Origin: Colletes latitarsis
Taxonomy: Eukaryota; Arthropoda; Insecta; Hymenoptera; Colletidae
Assembly: GCF_051014445.1 (NCBI RefSeq)
Contig: NW_027488369.1
Span: 16,262,001-16,326,000 of the forward strand
Direction: 5' to 3'
DNA: 64,000 nt
Positions 39,101 to 48,702 of this stretch are shown in pieces (the first letter of the stretch is position 1; every line of letters begins with the position of its first letter). The notes below the pieces were generated by a model. It did not search any database. It saw only the letters and a program-made list of their open reading frames with translations, and was not told where the DNA came from. Position numbers and translations under genes: made by a program.

Positions 39101-42100
39101 CTGTTTCAGTGTGGTACCACATTACTACGTGATCCAAACCAGAAAAAACCCAGGATCCGTTCAACAAGTATGTGAAGAATGCGAAAGTATGAGTCTGATG
39201 ACTGAAAGTCCCAGACCTAACCCAGACCTAACTTGCGTTGTCCTCTAAGATATTGATGGAAACCAGATTTAATTGACTGTTTCAGTGTTGTACCACACTA
39301 CTACGTGATGTAAACCAGAAAAAACCGAGGATCTGTTCAACAAGTATGTGAAAAACGCGAAAGTATGAGTCTGATGAGGTGAAATCCCAGACCTATCCCA
39401 GACGTAACTTGCGTTATCCTCTAAAATATTGATCGAAACCAGGTTTAATCGACTGTTTCAGCGTGGTACCACATTACTATGTGATACAATCCAGAAACTG
39501 CCCAGGATCTAGCCATGAAGTATGAGAAATATGCGAAAGTATGAGCCTGATGAGTGAAAATCCCCGGCCAAACCTAGACCTAACATGCGTTGTCCTCTAA
39601 AATATTGATGGAAACCAGGTTTAATTGACTGTTTCAGTGTTGTACTTCATTACTACGTGATGCAATCCAGAGAAAGCCCAGGATCTATCCATCAAGTATG
39701 AGAAATATGCGAAAGAATGAGCCTGATGAGAGCAAATCCCAGACCTAACCTAGACCTAACATGAATTATTCTCTAAAATATTGATCGAAACCAGGTATAA
39801 TTGACTGTTTCAGTGTTGTACTTCATTACTACGTGATGCAATCGAGAAAAAGCCCAGGATCTAGCCGACAAGTATGAGAAATATGCGAAAGAATGAGCCT
39901 GATGTGAGCAAATCCCAGACCTAACCTAGACTTAACATGAATTATTCTCTAAAATATTGATCAAAACCAGGTTTAATCGACTGTTTCAGTGTGGTACCAC
40001 ATTACTACGTGACCCAATCCAGAAATAGCCCAGGATCCGTTCAACAAGTATGTGAAGAATGCGAAAGTATGAGTCTGATGAGTGAAAATCCCAGACCTAA
40101 CCTAGACCTAACATGCGTTATCCTCTAAAATATTGATCCAAACCAGGTTTAATGGACTGTTTCAGTGTGGTACCACACTACTCCGTGATCCAAACCAGAA
40201 AAAACCCAGGATCTGTTCAACAAGTATGTGAAAAACGCGAAAGTATTAGCCTGATGAGGGCAAATCCCAGACATATCCCAGACCTAACTTGAGTTGTCCT
40301 CTAAGATATTGATGGAAACCAGGTTTAATTGACTGTTTCAGTGCTGTACTTCATTACTACGTGATGTAATCCAGAAAAAGCCCAGGATCTGTTCAACAAG
40401 TATGTGGAGAATGCGAAAGTATGAGTCTGATGAGTGAAAATCCCTGGGCTAACCTAGACCTAACATGCGTTATCCTCAAAAATATTGATCGAAACCTGGT
40501 TTAATCGACTGTTTCACTGTGGTACCACATTACTATGTGATCCAAACCAGAAAATAACCCAGGATCTGTTCAAGGAGTATGTGAAGTGTGCGAAAGTATT
40601 AGTCTGATGAGGTCAAATCCCAGACCAATCCCAGACCTAACTTGCGTTATCCTCTAAAATATTGATCGAAACTAGGTTTAATCGACTGTTTCAGTGTGGT
40701 ACCACATTACTACGTGATCCAAACCAGAAAAAACCCAGGATCAGTTCAACAAGTATGAGAAGAATGCGAAAGTATGAGTCTGATGAGTGAAAATCCCAGG
40801 GCTAACCTAGACCTAACATGCGTTATCCACTAAAATATTGATCGAAACCAGGTTTAATCGACTGTTTCAGTGTGGTATCACATTACTACGTGATCCAAAC
40901 CAGACAAAACCCAGGATCTGTTCAACAAGAATGTGAAAAACGCGAAACTGTGAGCCTGATGAGGGCAAATCTTAGACCTAACCCAGACCTAAGATGCGTT
41001 ATCCTCTAAACTATTTATCCAGACCAGGTTTCATTGAATGTTTCAGTGTGGTACCACATTACTACGTGATCCAATCCAGAAATAGCCCAGGATCTAGCCA
41101 TGAAGTATGAGAAATATGCGAAAGTATGAGCCTGATGAGGGCAAATCCCAGACATATCCCAGACCTAACTTGCGTTGTCCTCTAAGATATTGATGGAAAC
41201 CAGGTTTAATTGACTGTTTCAGTGTTGTACTTCATTACTACGTGATGCAATCCAGAAAAAGCCCAGGATCTAGCCATCAAGTATGAGAAATATGCGAAAG
41301 AATGAGCCTGATGAGAGCAAATCCCAGACCTAACCTAGGCCTAACATGAATTATTCTCTAAAATATTGATCGAAACCAGGTTTAATTGACTGTTTCAGCG
41401 TGGTACCACACTACTTTGTGATCCAAACCAGTCAAAACCCAGGATCTGTTCAACAAGAATGTGAAAAACGCGAAACTGTGAGCCTGATGAGGGCAAATCT
41501 TAGACCTAACACAGACCTAAGATGCGTTATCCTCTAAAATATTTATCCAGACCAGGTTTCATTGAATGTTTCAGTGTGGTACCACTTTACAACGTGATCC
41601 AATCCAGAAATAGCCCAGGATCTAGCCATGAAGTATGAGAAATATGCGAAAGTGAGAGCCTGATGAGGGCAAATCCTAGACCTATCCCAGACCTAACTAC
41701 CGTTGTCCTCTAAAACATTGATCGAAACCAGGTTTAATTGACTGTTTCAGCGTGGTACCATATTTCTACGTGATACAATCCAGAAGCAGCCCAGGATCTG
41801 TTCAACATGTATGAGAAATATGCGAAAGAAAGAGCCTGATGAGAGCAAATCCCAGACCTAACCTAGACCTAACATGAATTATTCTCTAAAATATTGATCG
41901 AAACCAGGTTTAATGGACTGTTTCAGTGTGGTACCACATTACTGCGTGATCCAAACCAGAAAAAACCCAGGATCCGTTCAACAAGTATGTGAAGAATGCG
42001 AAAGTATGAGTCTGATCAGTGAAAATCCCAGGCCTAACCTAGACCTAACATGAGTTATACTCTAAAATATTGATCGAAACCTGGTTTAATCGACTGTTTC

Positions 42101-43589
42101 AGTGTGGTACCACATTACTATGTGATCCAAACCAGAAAATAACCCAGGATCTGTTCAACGAGTAAGTGAAGTGTGCGAAAGTATGAGTCTGATGAGGTCA
42201 AATCCCAGACCTATCCCAGACATAACTTGCGTTATCCTCTAAAATATTGATCGAAACCAGGTTTAATCGACTGTTTCAGTGTGGTACCACATTACTACGT
42301 GATCCAAACCAGAAAAAACCCAGGATCAGTTCAACAAGTATGAGAAGAATGCGAAAGTATGAGTCTGATGAGTGAAAATCCCAGGGCTAACCTAGACCTA
42401 ACATGCGTTATCCTCTAAAATATTGATCCAAACCAGGTTTAATGGACTGTTTCAGTGTGGTACCACACTACTACGTGATACAAACCAGAAAAAACCCAGG
42501 ATCTGTTCAACAAGTATGTGAAAAACGCGAAAGTATGAGCCTGATGAGGGCAAATCCCAGACCTATCCCAGACCTAACTTGCGTTGTCCTCTAAGATATT
42601 GATGGAAACCAGGTTTAATTGACTGTTTCATTGTTGTACTTCATTACTACGTGATGCAATCCAGAAAAAGCCCAGGATCTAGCCATCAAGTATGAGAAAT
42701 ATGCGAAAGAATGAGCCTGATGAGAGCAAATCCCAGACCTAACCTAGACCTAACATGAATTATTCTCTAAAATATTGATCGAAACCAGGTTTAATTGACT
42801 GTTTCAGTGTGGTCCCACATTACTACGTGATCCAAACCAGAAAAAACCCAGGATCCGTTCAACAAGTATGTGATGAATGCGAAAGTATGAGCCCGATGAG
42901 TGAAAATCTCAGGCCTAACCTAGACCTAACATGCGTTATCCTCAAAAATATTGATCGAAACCTGGTTTAATCGACTGTTTCAGTGTGGTACCACATTACT
43001 ATGTGATCCAATCCAGAAAATAACCCAGGATCTATTCAACAAGTATGTGAGGTGTGCGAATGTATGAGTCTGATGAGGTCAAATCCCAGAACAATCCCAG
43101 ACTTAACTTGCGTTATCCTCTAAAATATTGATCGAAACCAGGTTTAATCGACCGTTTCAGTGTGGTACCACATTACTACGTGATCCAAACCAGAAAAAAC
43201 CCAGGATCTGTTCAACAAGTATGTGAAGAATGCGAAATTATGAGTCTGATGAGTGAAAATCCCAGGGCTAACCTAGACCTAACATGCGTTATCCTCTAAA
43301 ATATTGATCGAAACCAGGTTTAATCGACTGTTTCAGTGTGGTACCACATTACTACGTGATCCAAACCAGAAAAAACCCAGGATCAGTTCAACAAGTATGT
43401 GAAGAATGCGAAAGTATGAGTCTGATCAGTGAAAATCCCAGGCCTAACCTAGACCCAGCTTGCGTTATCCTCTAAAATATTGATCGAAACCAGGTTTAAT
43501 CGACTGTTTCAGTGTGGTACCACATTACTACGTGACCCAAACCAGAAAAAACCCATGATCTGTTCAACAAGTATGTGAAAAACGCGAAA

Positions 43590-43602
43590 GTATGAGCCTG
43601 AT
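43590..43602 (+). repeat. Target-site duplication, left side of copy C
   Basis: GTATGAGCCTGAT precedes the 5' end of copy C and recurs at 49569-49581 after its poly(A). It could be up to 16 bp if the preceding AAA, which is ambiguous with the tail, is included. Confidence 0.9.
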
Positions 43603-43986
43603 TCCCTCAGGGGCTGCCAGCCTTTCAGCTGCAGTACGGGCTTAACGAACCCGGGGTACCCGAGTCATACACACACCGTAAGCCTCCTGTTGGTCGTCAC
43701 AACGACCCATTCACAATTCCCTATTGGTTTTGTGAATGGTACGTGACGGCAGGAGGAACGGGGTTCTTGGCTTAACCGCCTGGGCCACGAGTATGGCGAC
43801 TCTATAAAATCGCCCTCCAATCCTAAGCTATGGTGCGCGGCGATGGGATGCATGGTTGGGGGAGAAGGCCCAATCCCAAGCGACCACCTCCGGGGAACCT
43901 GCCGAACCCCCGGAGTATTAGGCTTACCCGGGTAAGGCGGCTCTGCCCGGGTGGACCTTTATTTCCGACCATCTCGTGGGATTTTT
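43603..43986 (+). other. 5'UTR of copy C
   Basis: 384 bases with no plausible forward frame. It contains nested complementary segments: CCTCCTG (43683-43689) with CAGGAGG (43750-43756) encloses GGTCGT/ACGACC (43692-43697/43702-43707) and CCATTCACAA/TTGTGAATGG (43707-43716/43730-43739). This suggests a multi-branched RNA fold. Non-LTR elements often carry internal promoters or 5' ribozymes; I did not recognise either with confidence. Confidence 0.7.
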
Positions 43987-44121
43987 ATGGACACAGAAAA
44001 TAAAATGGGGATGGGGCGGGTTTTGTCGGTTGGGGAGGACGGAGACGGGCTTGGGGTTAGGGTGGCGGCGCTCGCGCCCCACTCAGCGCCAGGTCCGGCT
44101 TCGTGGAGGGTGGAGGAGGAC

Positions 44122-44144
44122 GACGAGACGGCGTCGGTCTCGTC
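44122..44144. repeat. Inverted repeat in ORF1, 8-bp arms
   Basis: GACGAGAC (44122-44129) and GTCTCGTC (44137-44144) with a 7-nt loop. Flanking purine/pyrimidine tracts extend the pairing imperfectly. Confidence 0.75.
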
Positions 44145-44245
44145 CTTCTCCTCCAGCACGAGCCACATAGGCTCTAAGAGGAAGAGGACGGGGCAGGCCG
44201 TCGTCGAGGTGGGCGGGGCGATGAGCCCGTCGGTGAGGCTGAGTT

Positions 44246-44302
44246 GCCTCAGGGACGAGGTGACCGAGGAGATATCGGAGAGGATCTCCTCGTCCCTGAG
44301 GC
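44246..44302. repeat. Inverted repeat in ORF1, 15-bp perfect arms
   Basis: GCCTCAGGGACGAGG (44246-44260) is exactly complementary to 44288-44302, with a 27-nt loop. It lies within the coding segment for LRDEVTEEISERISSSLRR. Confidence 0.95.
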
Positions 44303-44402
44303 GGGTGGAGAAAGTCGCCGCTGCCTGCGCCTTTAAGGGGCAGAAAAGCGGTGGCGCGGAGGCCCTGAAGGCCGCGGCGGAGGAAATGAGGGAGGCGGCG
44401 CG

Positions 44403-44437
44403 GGAGCTCAGAGGGCGGAACGCCCGTCTGCAGCTCC
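44403..44437. repeat. Bulged hairpin in ORF1, 15 pairs
   Basis: GGAGCT-CAGA-GGGCG pairs with CGCCC-(G)-TCTG-(C)-AGCTCC around a GAA loop, with two single-base bulges. Confidence 0.8.
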
Positions 44438-44552
44438 TGTTGGAGGAGGAGCGACAGGGAAGGAGGAGGGCAGAGGCGCTGTGGAACAGCGCGGCCTTCC
44501 CTCCCATCCTCCCTCCTCCTCCACCGCCGCGTCCCTCGGCGGAGGTAAATAA

Positions 44553-44608
44553 GCGGAGTGCGGCGGCAGTGGTGCGGGGCACCGCGGGCCCCTCCACCCG
44601 CACTCCGC
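44553..44608. repeat. Inverted repeat in ORF1, 11-bp arms
   Basis: GCGGAGTGCGG (44553-44563) pairs with CCGCACTCCGC (44598-44608). A smaller GGTGC/GCACC hairpin lies inside. Confidence 0.85.
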
Positions 44609-44625
44609 CCGTAAAGAAGTCCCCG

Positions 44626-44656
44626 TCCTCCTCAGAAGACGATCTTCTGAGGAGGA
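44626..44656. repeat. Inverted repeat in ORF1, 14-bp arms, 3-nt loop
   Basis: TCCTCCTCAGAAGA (44626-44639) and TCTTCTGAGGAGGA (44643-44656) are perfect complements around CGA. It encodes the SSSEDDLLRR segment. Confidence 0.95.
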
Positions 44657-44777
44657 TTGGGGACATGATTGATGGCAAGCTGGCCGCCTTCCGGGAGGAG
44701 CTCCTCGCCGGAAGAGCGGTCAGCAGGAAGGCGGTGCCTCCCCGACCTGTTCCGGTACAGTCGGGGAAGGCAAAGAA

Positions 44778-44799
44778 GGGCGGAGTGAAGGCTCCGCCC
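44778..44799. repeat. Inverted repeat in ORF1, 8-bp arms
   Basis: GGGCGGAG (44778-44785) and CTCCGCCC (44792-44799) with a 6-nt loop. Confidence 0.75.
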
Positions 44800-44931
44800 A
44801 GCGTTGCGGCACCAGGGCCACGGGTCGCGACCCCCAAGGGGGGTGGTGTACCCGTGGTCGCGGTGGTCGCGTCCTCCACAGCACCCTCTCAAGGGGGGGT
44901 GGCGTGGAGTGAGGTGGTGGGGCGGAAAGCG

Positions 44932-44934
44932 TAG
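44932..44934 (+). other. In-frame amber stop in ORF1
   Basis: TAG after ...VVGRKA. The same frame is open on both sides for 315 and 309 codons, so this is a single nonsense change or, less likely, a readthrough codon. No other copy in the window covers this position. Confidence 0.9.
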
Positions 44935-45088
44935 CGGGCGGCGAGGAAGGCCTCGCAACCGCAGCCTCCGCCTCCGCCGCCGGCGGCCAAGGTAAAGGCC
45001 GCGAAGGTCGGGAAGGCACGACCAGGTCGTCCCCCTAAAACGGCAGCGGTGACGCTGACCGTTGCGCAGGGGGGCGACCTGACCCTCG

Positions 45089-45148
45089 CGGAGGCGATGC
45101 GGCTCGCCAGGGAGAATATCTCCCTGGAAGAGCTGGGCATCGCCTCCG
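45089..45148. repeat. Nested hairpin in ORF1 (12-bp outer, 9-bp inner)
   Basis: Outer arms CGGAGGCGATGC (45089-45100) and GCATCGCCTCCG (45137-45148). Inner arms CCAGGGAGA (45107-45115) and TCTCCCTGG (45119-45127) around ATA. All pairs are perfect. Confidence 0.92.
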
Positions 45149-45381
45149 TGAGGGCGAAGAGGGCCGTGACCGGGGGTCTCTTGCTGGAGATCCCCGGTGC
45201 AGAAGGCGGCGCGAAGGCGGATCGTCTCGCCCAGAGGCTCCGGGAGCAGCTGGGCGAGCGAGGTGTTCGGGTCGTCCGGCCCACGAAGCGCACGGAGATG
45301 CGCGTTTGTGGGCTGGACGACTCGGTCAGCGCACAGGATGTGTCCCGTGCCCTTGCGAGGGCGGGGGACTGTCCTGTGGAG

Positions 45382-45410
45382 GACCTGCGGATCGGAGAGA
45401 TCCGCAGGTC
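45382..45410. repeat. Inverted repeat in ORF1, 12-bp arms, 5-nt loop
   Basis: GACCTGCGGATC (45382-45393) and GATCCGCAGGTC (45399-45410). It lies in the RRM-like segment. Confidence 0.93.
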
Positions 45411-45502
45411 GCCCTCCGGCCTCGGGTCGGTGTGGGCCCGGTGCCCCCTCTCCGCCGCCCGTAAGGTGGCGGAATCCGGGAGGGTGTTGGTGAGGTGGGT
45501 TT

Positions 45503-45528
45503 CGGCGCGAGTGGAAATCCTCGCGCCG
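45503..45528. repeat. Inverted repeat in ORF1, 9-bp arms
   Basis: CGGCGCGAG (45503-45511) and CTCGCGCCG (45520-45528) with an 8-nt loop, just before the first zinc knuckle. Confidence 0.8.
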
Positions 45529-45595
45529 CGCCCGCTCCAGTGTCACCGCTGCCTCGAATTGGGGCACGTGAGGCAGTGGTGCACCTCGCCGGTGG

Positions 45596-45624
45596 ACCGC
45601 AGCGGTCAGTGTTACCGCTGCGGT
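45596..45624. repeat. Inverted repeat in ORF1, 11-bp arms
   Basis: ACCGCAGCGGT (45596-45606) and ACCGCTGCGGT (45614-45624) with a 7-nt loop. It overlaps the start of the second zinc knuckle. Confidence 0.9.
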
Positions 45625-45836
45625 GCCAAAGAGCACCGTGCGAGCCAGTGCTCGGCGGCCCCCCACTGCCCGCTGTGTGCGGACATGGGGAGGCCAGCCG
45701 ATCACAGGGTGGGGAGCAAGAAGTGCTCCTCCCCCTCCCGGAAGGAGAGGAAGAGGCGGGCTGCACCGGCTCCGGTGCCGAGGGCGGTGGCATCGTCCTC
45801 CATGGAGGTGGACGGTGCTACGGGGACGGACGGCCG

Positions 45837-45882
45837 GGAGGAGGCTGGCGCGGCCATTAATTAATGCCGCCCCGCCTCCTCC
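45837..45882 (+). promoter_or_regulatory. Stem-loop presenting the ORF1 stop/ORF2 start (TAATG)
   Basis: Outer stem GGAGGAGGC (45837-45845) with GCCTCCTCC (45874-45882); inner stem GCGGC (45850-45854) with GCCGC (45866-45870). The 11-nt loop CATTAATTAAT carries the ORF1 TAA and the first two bases of the ORF2 ATG. The overlap is TAATG, sharing one A (45864). In SART1, also R1 clade, a UAAUG overlap is known to couple ORF2 translation to ORF1 termination, so a similar mechanism is inferred here. Confidence 0.8.
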
Positions 45883-46107
45883 TCCAGGCCAACCTCAACC
45901 ACTGCCGCGCGGCACAGGACTTGATGTCCCAAGTCCTCGCGGAGTGGGGGGTTGGCCTGGCGGTCGCCGCCGAGCCGTACCGCGTCCCTGATCACCCTCA
46001 TTGGGTGGGCGACGCGGACGGCTTGGTGGCGACGGTATGGGGAGGAGGCGACGGGTCCCCACCGTTCTCCTTGTTGGAGCGCGGTCGGGGATTCGTCGCC
46101 GTGGACT

Positions 46108-46115
46108 GGGGGGGG
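46108..46115 (+). other. Frameshift 1 in ORF2 (G8 run)
   Basis: The frame from ATG 45864 stops at 46149-46151. The endonuclease homology continues in the +1 frame (GVAVVGCYISP). One G too many in this homopolymer accounts for it. A sequencing or assembly length error is possible. Confidence 0.8.
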
Positions 46116-46730
46116 AGTCGCTGTGGTGGGGTGCTACATTTCGCCCCGTAGCGGTCACGCTGCGTTCGAGCTGTACCTGGCCGAGGTCGCGGCATGCGTG
46201 CAGCGCTACGTGGCCCGGCCGGTGCTGGTCCTGGGGGATTTTAATGCCAAGTCGGTGGCTTGGGGATCCCCCAGGACCTCCGTTCGCGGCGGGATCCTGG
46301 GCGATTGGGCGGCGGGGCTCGACCTCCGGGTATTGAACCGGGGGTCGGAGCACACATGCGTGCGGCGATATGGGGTGTCCATCGTGGATGTTGGATTCGC
46401 GACCCCCAACGCCGTGCGCATGGTGTCGGGTTGGCACGTGGTCGCGGGGGCAGAGACACTCTCCGATCACCGGTACATCCGGATGGAGGTCTCTGCCGCC
46501 GCGAGTGCATCCCGACACGGCCGCCTGCGTGGCACCCCACCACGCCGCTGGGCGCTTCGGCGCCTGGACAAGGACGCCCTGATGGCAGCTGCCCTCGCTG
46601 CAACTTGGCCGCAGGGAGCGGCCGAGTTGCCGAGCATAGAGGAGGAGGTCGCCCGGCTCGGGGCATTGGTCGCGGGTATTTGCGACGCGGCGATGCCTCG
46701 GGTCGGGCGGGCTTCTCCTCGCCGGGCGGT

Positions 46731-46794
46731 GTACTGGTGGTCGGACGCGATCGCGGAGTTGCGAGTCGCGACTGTCCGCGCCCGACGCCAGTAC
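46731..46794. repeat. Long composite hairpin in ORF2
   Basis: Successive complementary pairs converge on AGTCGCGACT (46764-46773): GTACTGG/CCAGTAC (46731/46788), GTCGG/CCGAC (46740/46782) and CGCGGA/TCCGCG (46752/46775). They are separated by small internal loops. Confidence 0.8.
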
Positions 46795-47573
46795 ACCCGC
46801 GCGCGCCGTCGTCAACGTACAGGCGACGGCGTGGCGCGAGCGAGGGCAGCTGATGACCTGTATGGAGCATACCGCGTGGCGCGGGTTGCTCTGCAGGTCG
46901 CCATCAAACGGGCCAAGACCCAGGCATGGAAGGAGCTCCTCCAGACCCTTGATGACGATCCATGGGGGCGCCCATATAAGGTGGTGCTGAATAAGCTCCG
47001 CCCGTGGGCGCCACCCGTCACCGAGGGTCTTGACCCCCGGCTGCTGGAGGACGTGGTCAATGCACTCTTCCCAATTGGGGAGAGGGGACCGCGTCCTCCG
47101 GCGGCGGCGGCTGTCCCAGTGGAGTGGACGGCCGAGCTGGGGGTCACGCAGGAGGAGCTGGCAGCGGCCATCAGACGGCTCGGGGTTCGTAACACGGCCC
47201 CGGGTCCGGATGGTGTGCCCGGCCGGGTTTGGGTCTTGACCCAGGGCGTCCTTGGGGCCGACCTCAGGCGGTTGTTCGACCGCTGCCTGAGGGACGGGCG
47301 ATTCCCCCCCAGTTGGAAGGTGGCGAGGATAGTCCTCCTCCGGAAGGAGGGTCGGCCCGCGGAGTCTCCCTCCGCATACCGGCCCATTTGTCTCCTCGAC
47401 GAGGTGGGCAAGCTCTTCGAGCGTGTGATTGCTGCCCGCCTCGTCGAGCACCTGTCGCGGGGTGATCCCGGTCTGGCCGACTGCCAGTTCGGTTTCCGGG
47501 GGGGCCGATCGACTATCGACGCGATAGGTCGTGTGAGGGCCCTCTCGGAGGCGGCCGTCTCCCGGGGAGGGGT

Positions 47574-47607
47574 GGCATTGGCAATATCCTTGGATATTGC
47601 CAATGCC
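47574..47607. repeat. 34-bp palindrome over RT motif A (copy C)
   Basis: Perfect 16-bp arms (47574-47589 and 47592-47607) with a 2-nt spacer TT. It encodes A-L-A-I-S-L-D-I-A-N-A, including the catalytic aspartate. The codons here (ATA, TTG, GAT, ATT, AAT) are A/T-ending in an otherwise strongly G/C-ending gene. It is identical in copy A apart from the strand read. Confidence 0.96.
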
Positions 47608-47796
47608 CTTAACACCCTCCCCTGGGAAGAGATAAGGAGGGGACTCGAATATCATCGTGTCCCCCCTTGTCTCAGGGCGGTCGTCGGGGATTATCTCCAC
47701 GGCAGGTGGATCGAGTATCCGGGCCGGGATGGTGATATGCGGAGGGAGGTGTACTGCGGTGTTCCGCAGGGATCGGTCCTTGGGCCACTCCTGTGG

Positions 47797-47800
47797 AGCT
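47797..47800 (+). other. Frameshift 2 in ORF2 (1-base loss relative to copy A)
   Basis: Copy C reads TGGAGCTCGCG where copy A reads TGGAACATCGCG (on the sense strand). One base is missing and neighbours are changed, moving the frame so that YADD is read in the frame of ATG 45864 again. Confidence 0.88.
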
Positions 47801-47985
47801 CGCGTACGACTCGGTGTTGCGGGCCGGCCTCCCCGATGGCGTCAGCACGGTGTGTTATGCGGATGACACACTGGTGCTGGCCGTCGGGGCGCACTGGGGG
47901 AGGGCCATGCGTCGCGCGGAGGAGGGGTCGCAACGCGTCGTCGACCGGATCAGGGGGATGGGGATGACGTTGGCGGTCCATAAGA

Positions 47986-48014
47986 CCGAGGTGAATGCGT
48001 TTCATTCACCTCGG
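47986..48014. repeat. Inverted repeat in ORF2, 12-bp arms (copy C)
   Basis: CCGAGGTGAATG (47986-47997) and CATTCACCTCGG (48003-48014) with a 5-nt loop. In copy A the same hairpin carries a T-T mismatch (ATT instead of AAT), so copy C is the more perfect version, at the price of an Ile-to-Asn change. Confidence 0.9.
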
Positions 48015-48294
48015 CAGGATCCGCCACCCCCTCTGATTCGGGTGGGTGGGGCTGACATCGAGGTGAAGCCCCAGATCAGGTATCTGAGGCTGATCCTCGA
48101 TAGCCACTGGCGTTTCGAGAAGCATTTCCGCTGCCTGGTCCCCCGGTTGGAAAGGATGGTTGCGGCTCTGGGCCGGATCCTGCCCAACCTGGGGGGCCCG
48201 GCGGGCCGAGTTCGTCGCCTCTATGTGGCAATGGTCCAGTCGGTGGCCCTATACGGGGCCCCCGTCTGGGCGGACGACCTGGCTGCCTCCCGGC

Positions 48295-48312
48295 GCAGCA
48301 TGACTATGCTGC
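48295..48312. repeat. Inverted repeat in ORF2, 7-bp arms, 4-nt loop
   Basis: GCAGCAT (48295-48301) and ATGCTGC (48306-48312); also present in copy A. Confidence 0.75.
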
Positions 48313-48415
48313 GTCGGGTGCAGAGGCGCATGGCGCTCAGGGTCGTCCGCGGGTATCGGACCATGTCACATGAGGCGGCGACGGTTCTAGCGGGGATGCC
48401 GCCCATGGACCTGCT

Positions 48416-48462
48416 CGCGCGGTCGCACGCGGCGATGTACCGGCACCGCGTCGACCGTCGCG
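48416..48462. repeat. Bulged hairpin in ORF2, 16 pairs
   Basis: CGCG-CGGTCG-(C)-ACGCGG pairs with CCGCGT-CGACCG-(T)-CGCG around a 13-nt loop. Confidence 0.8.
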
Positions 48463-48601
48463 CGGGGGTGGGGGCGGTCCCGGGCGGGCAGGAACCTGCT
48501 TGGGGCGATTTGAATCGCCAGGCCCGGCAGTCCGTGTTGCTCGCGTGGCAGGAGCGGCTGGCTCTGCCAACCGCGGGGCACCGGACTGTCGGGGCTGTTC
48601 G

Positions 48602-48621
48602 GCCACTCCTGAAGGAGTGGC
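48602..48621. repeat. Inverted repeat in ORF2, 9-bp arms, 2-nt loop
   Basis: GCCACTCCT (48602-48610) and AGGAGTGGC (48613-48621); also present in copy A. Confidence 0.85.
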
Positions 48622-48655
48622 TGGACAGAGGCCATGGCAGCCTCACCTACCGGCT

Positions 48656-48702
48656 GGCACAGGTATTTTCCGGGCATGGCAGCTTCGGAAGATACCTGTG
48701 CC
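48656..48702. repeat. Two-step hairpin in ORF2 (11 + 5 bp)
   Basis: GGCACAGGTAT (48656-48666) with ATACCTGTGCC (48692-48702), enclosing TTCCG/CGGAA (48668/48686). It lies just upstream of the C-terminal finger. Confidence 0.85.

Larger units (their letters stand above)
25837..43602 (+). repeat. Satellite array, block 2 (about 176-bp monomer)
   Basis: About 101 monomers in the same orientation as block 1, starting with the right target duplication of copy B (25837-25850) and continuing into TTGCGTTATCC. S1, S2 and S4 types dominate. S3 appears only around 34.3-35.5 kb. A further variant with ACCAGGTTTCATTGAATG and AACTGTGAGCCTGATG is frequent from 27 to 41 kb. No gene is seen; short frames are monomer readings. 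Confidence 0.96.
43987..45864 (+). pseudogene. ORF1 (gag-like, three zinc knuckles), copy C, with amber stop
   Basis: A 625-codon frame starting at ATG 43987 (MDTENKMGMG) and broken by one in-frame TAG at 44932-44934 (codon 316). The same frame continues for 309 codons to TAA at 45862-45864. The N-terminal part has a KRKR cluster (residues 64-67), an Ala/Glu/Arg-rich probable coiled coil (about 88-166) and a polyproline run (about 172-181). The C-terminal part has an RRM-like segment (about 436-511) and three knuckles: CX2CX4HX4C at 45541-45582, CX2CX4HX4C at 45610-45651 and CX2CX8HX6C at 45667-45726. Such ORF1 proteins bind element RNA and form RNPs. The stop is most simply a copy-specific nonsense mutation. 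The frame is open from 43951, but that position is GTG, so the ATG is preferred. Confidence 0.92.

Noticed and set aside
25872..43602. CENP-B box in the satellite
   Set aside because: No stretch resembling the core of the box (TTCG....A..CGGGA) was found in the monomer variants I read.
43803..43809. TATAAAA as a TATA box in the 5'UTR of copy C
   Set aside because: It is 200 bases inside the element and one short A/T match. R1-clade elements are not known to rely on a TATA box. No supporting initiator could be defined.
43665..43853. A 62-codon minus-strand frame in the 5'UTR
   Set aside because: No recognisable motif, short, and in a segment better explained as structured untranslated RNA.
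43959..44879. Long open frames antisense to ORF1, ORF2 and copy A
   Set aside because: They mirror G/C-ending codons on the sense strand, lack any family motif, and the sense frames carry the zinc knuckles, endonuclease and RT motifs.
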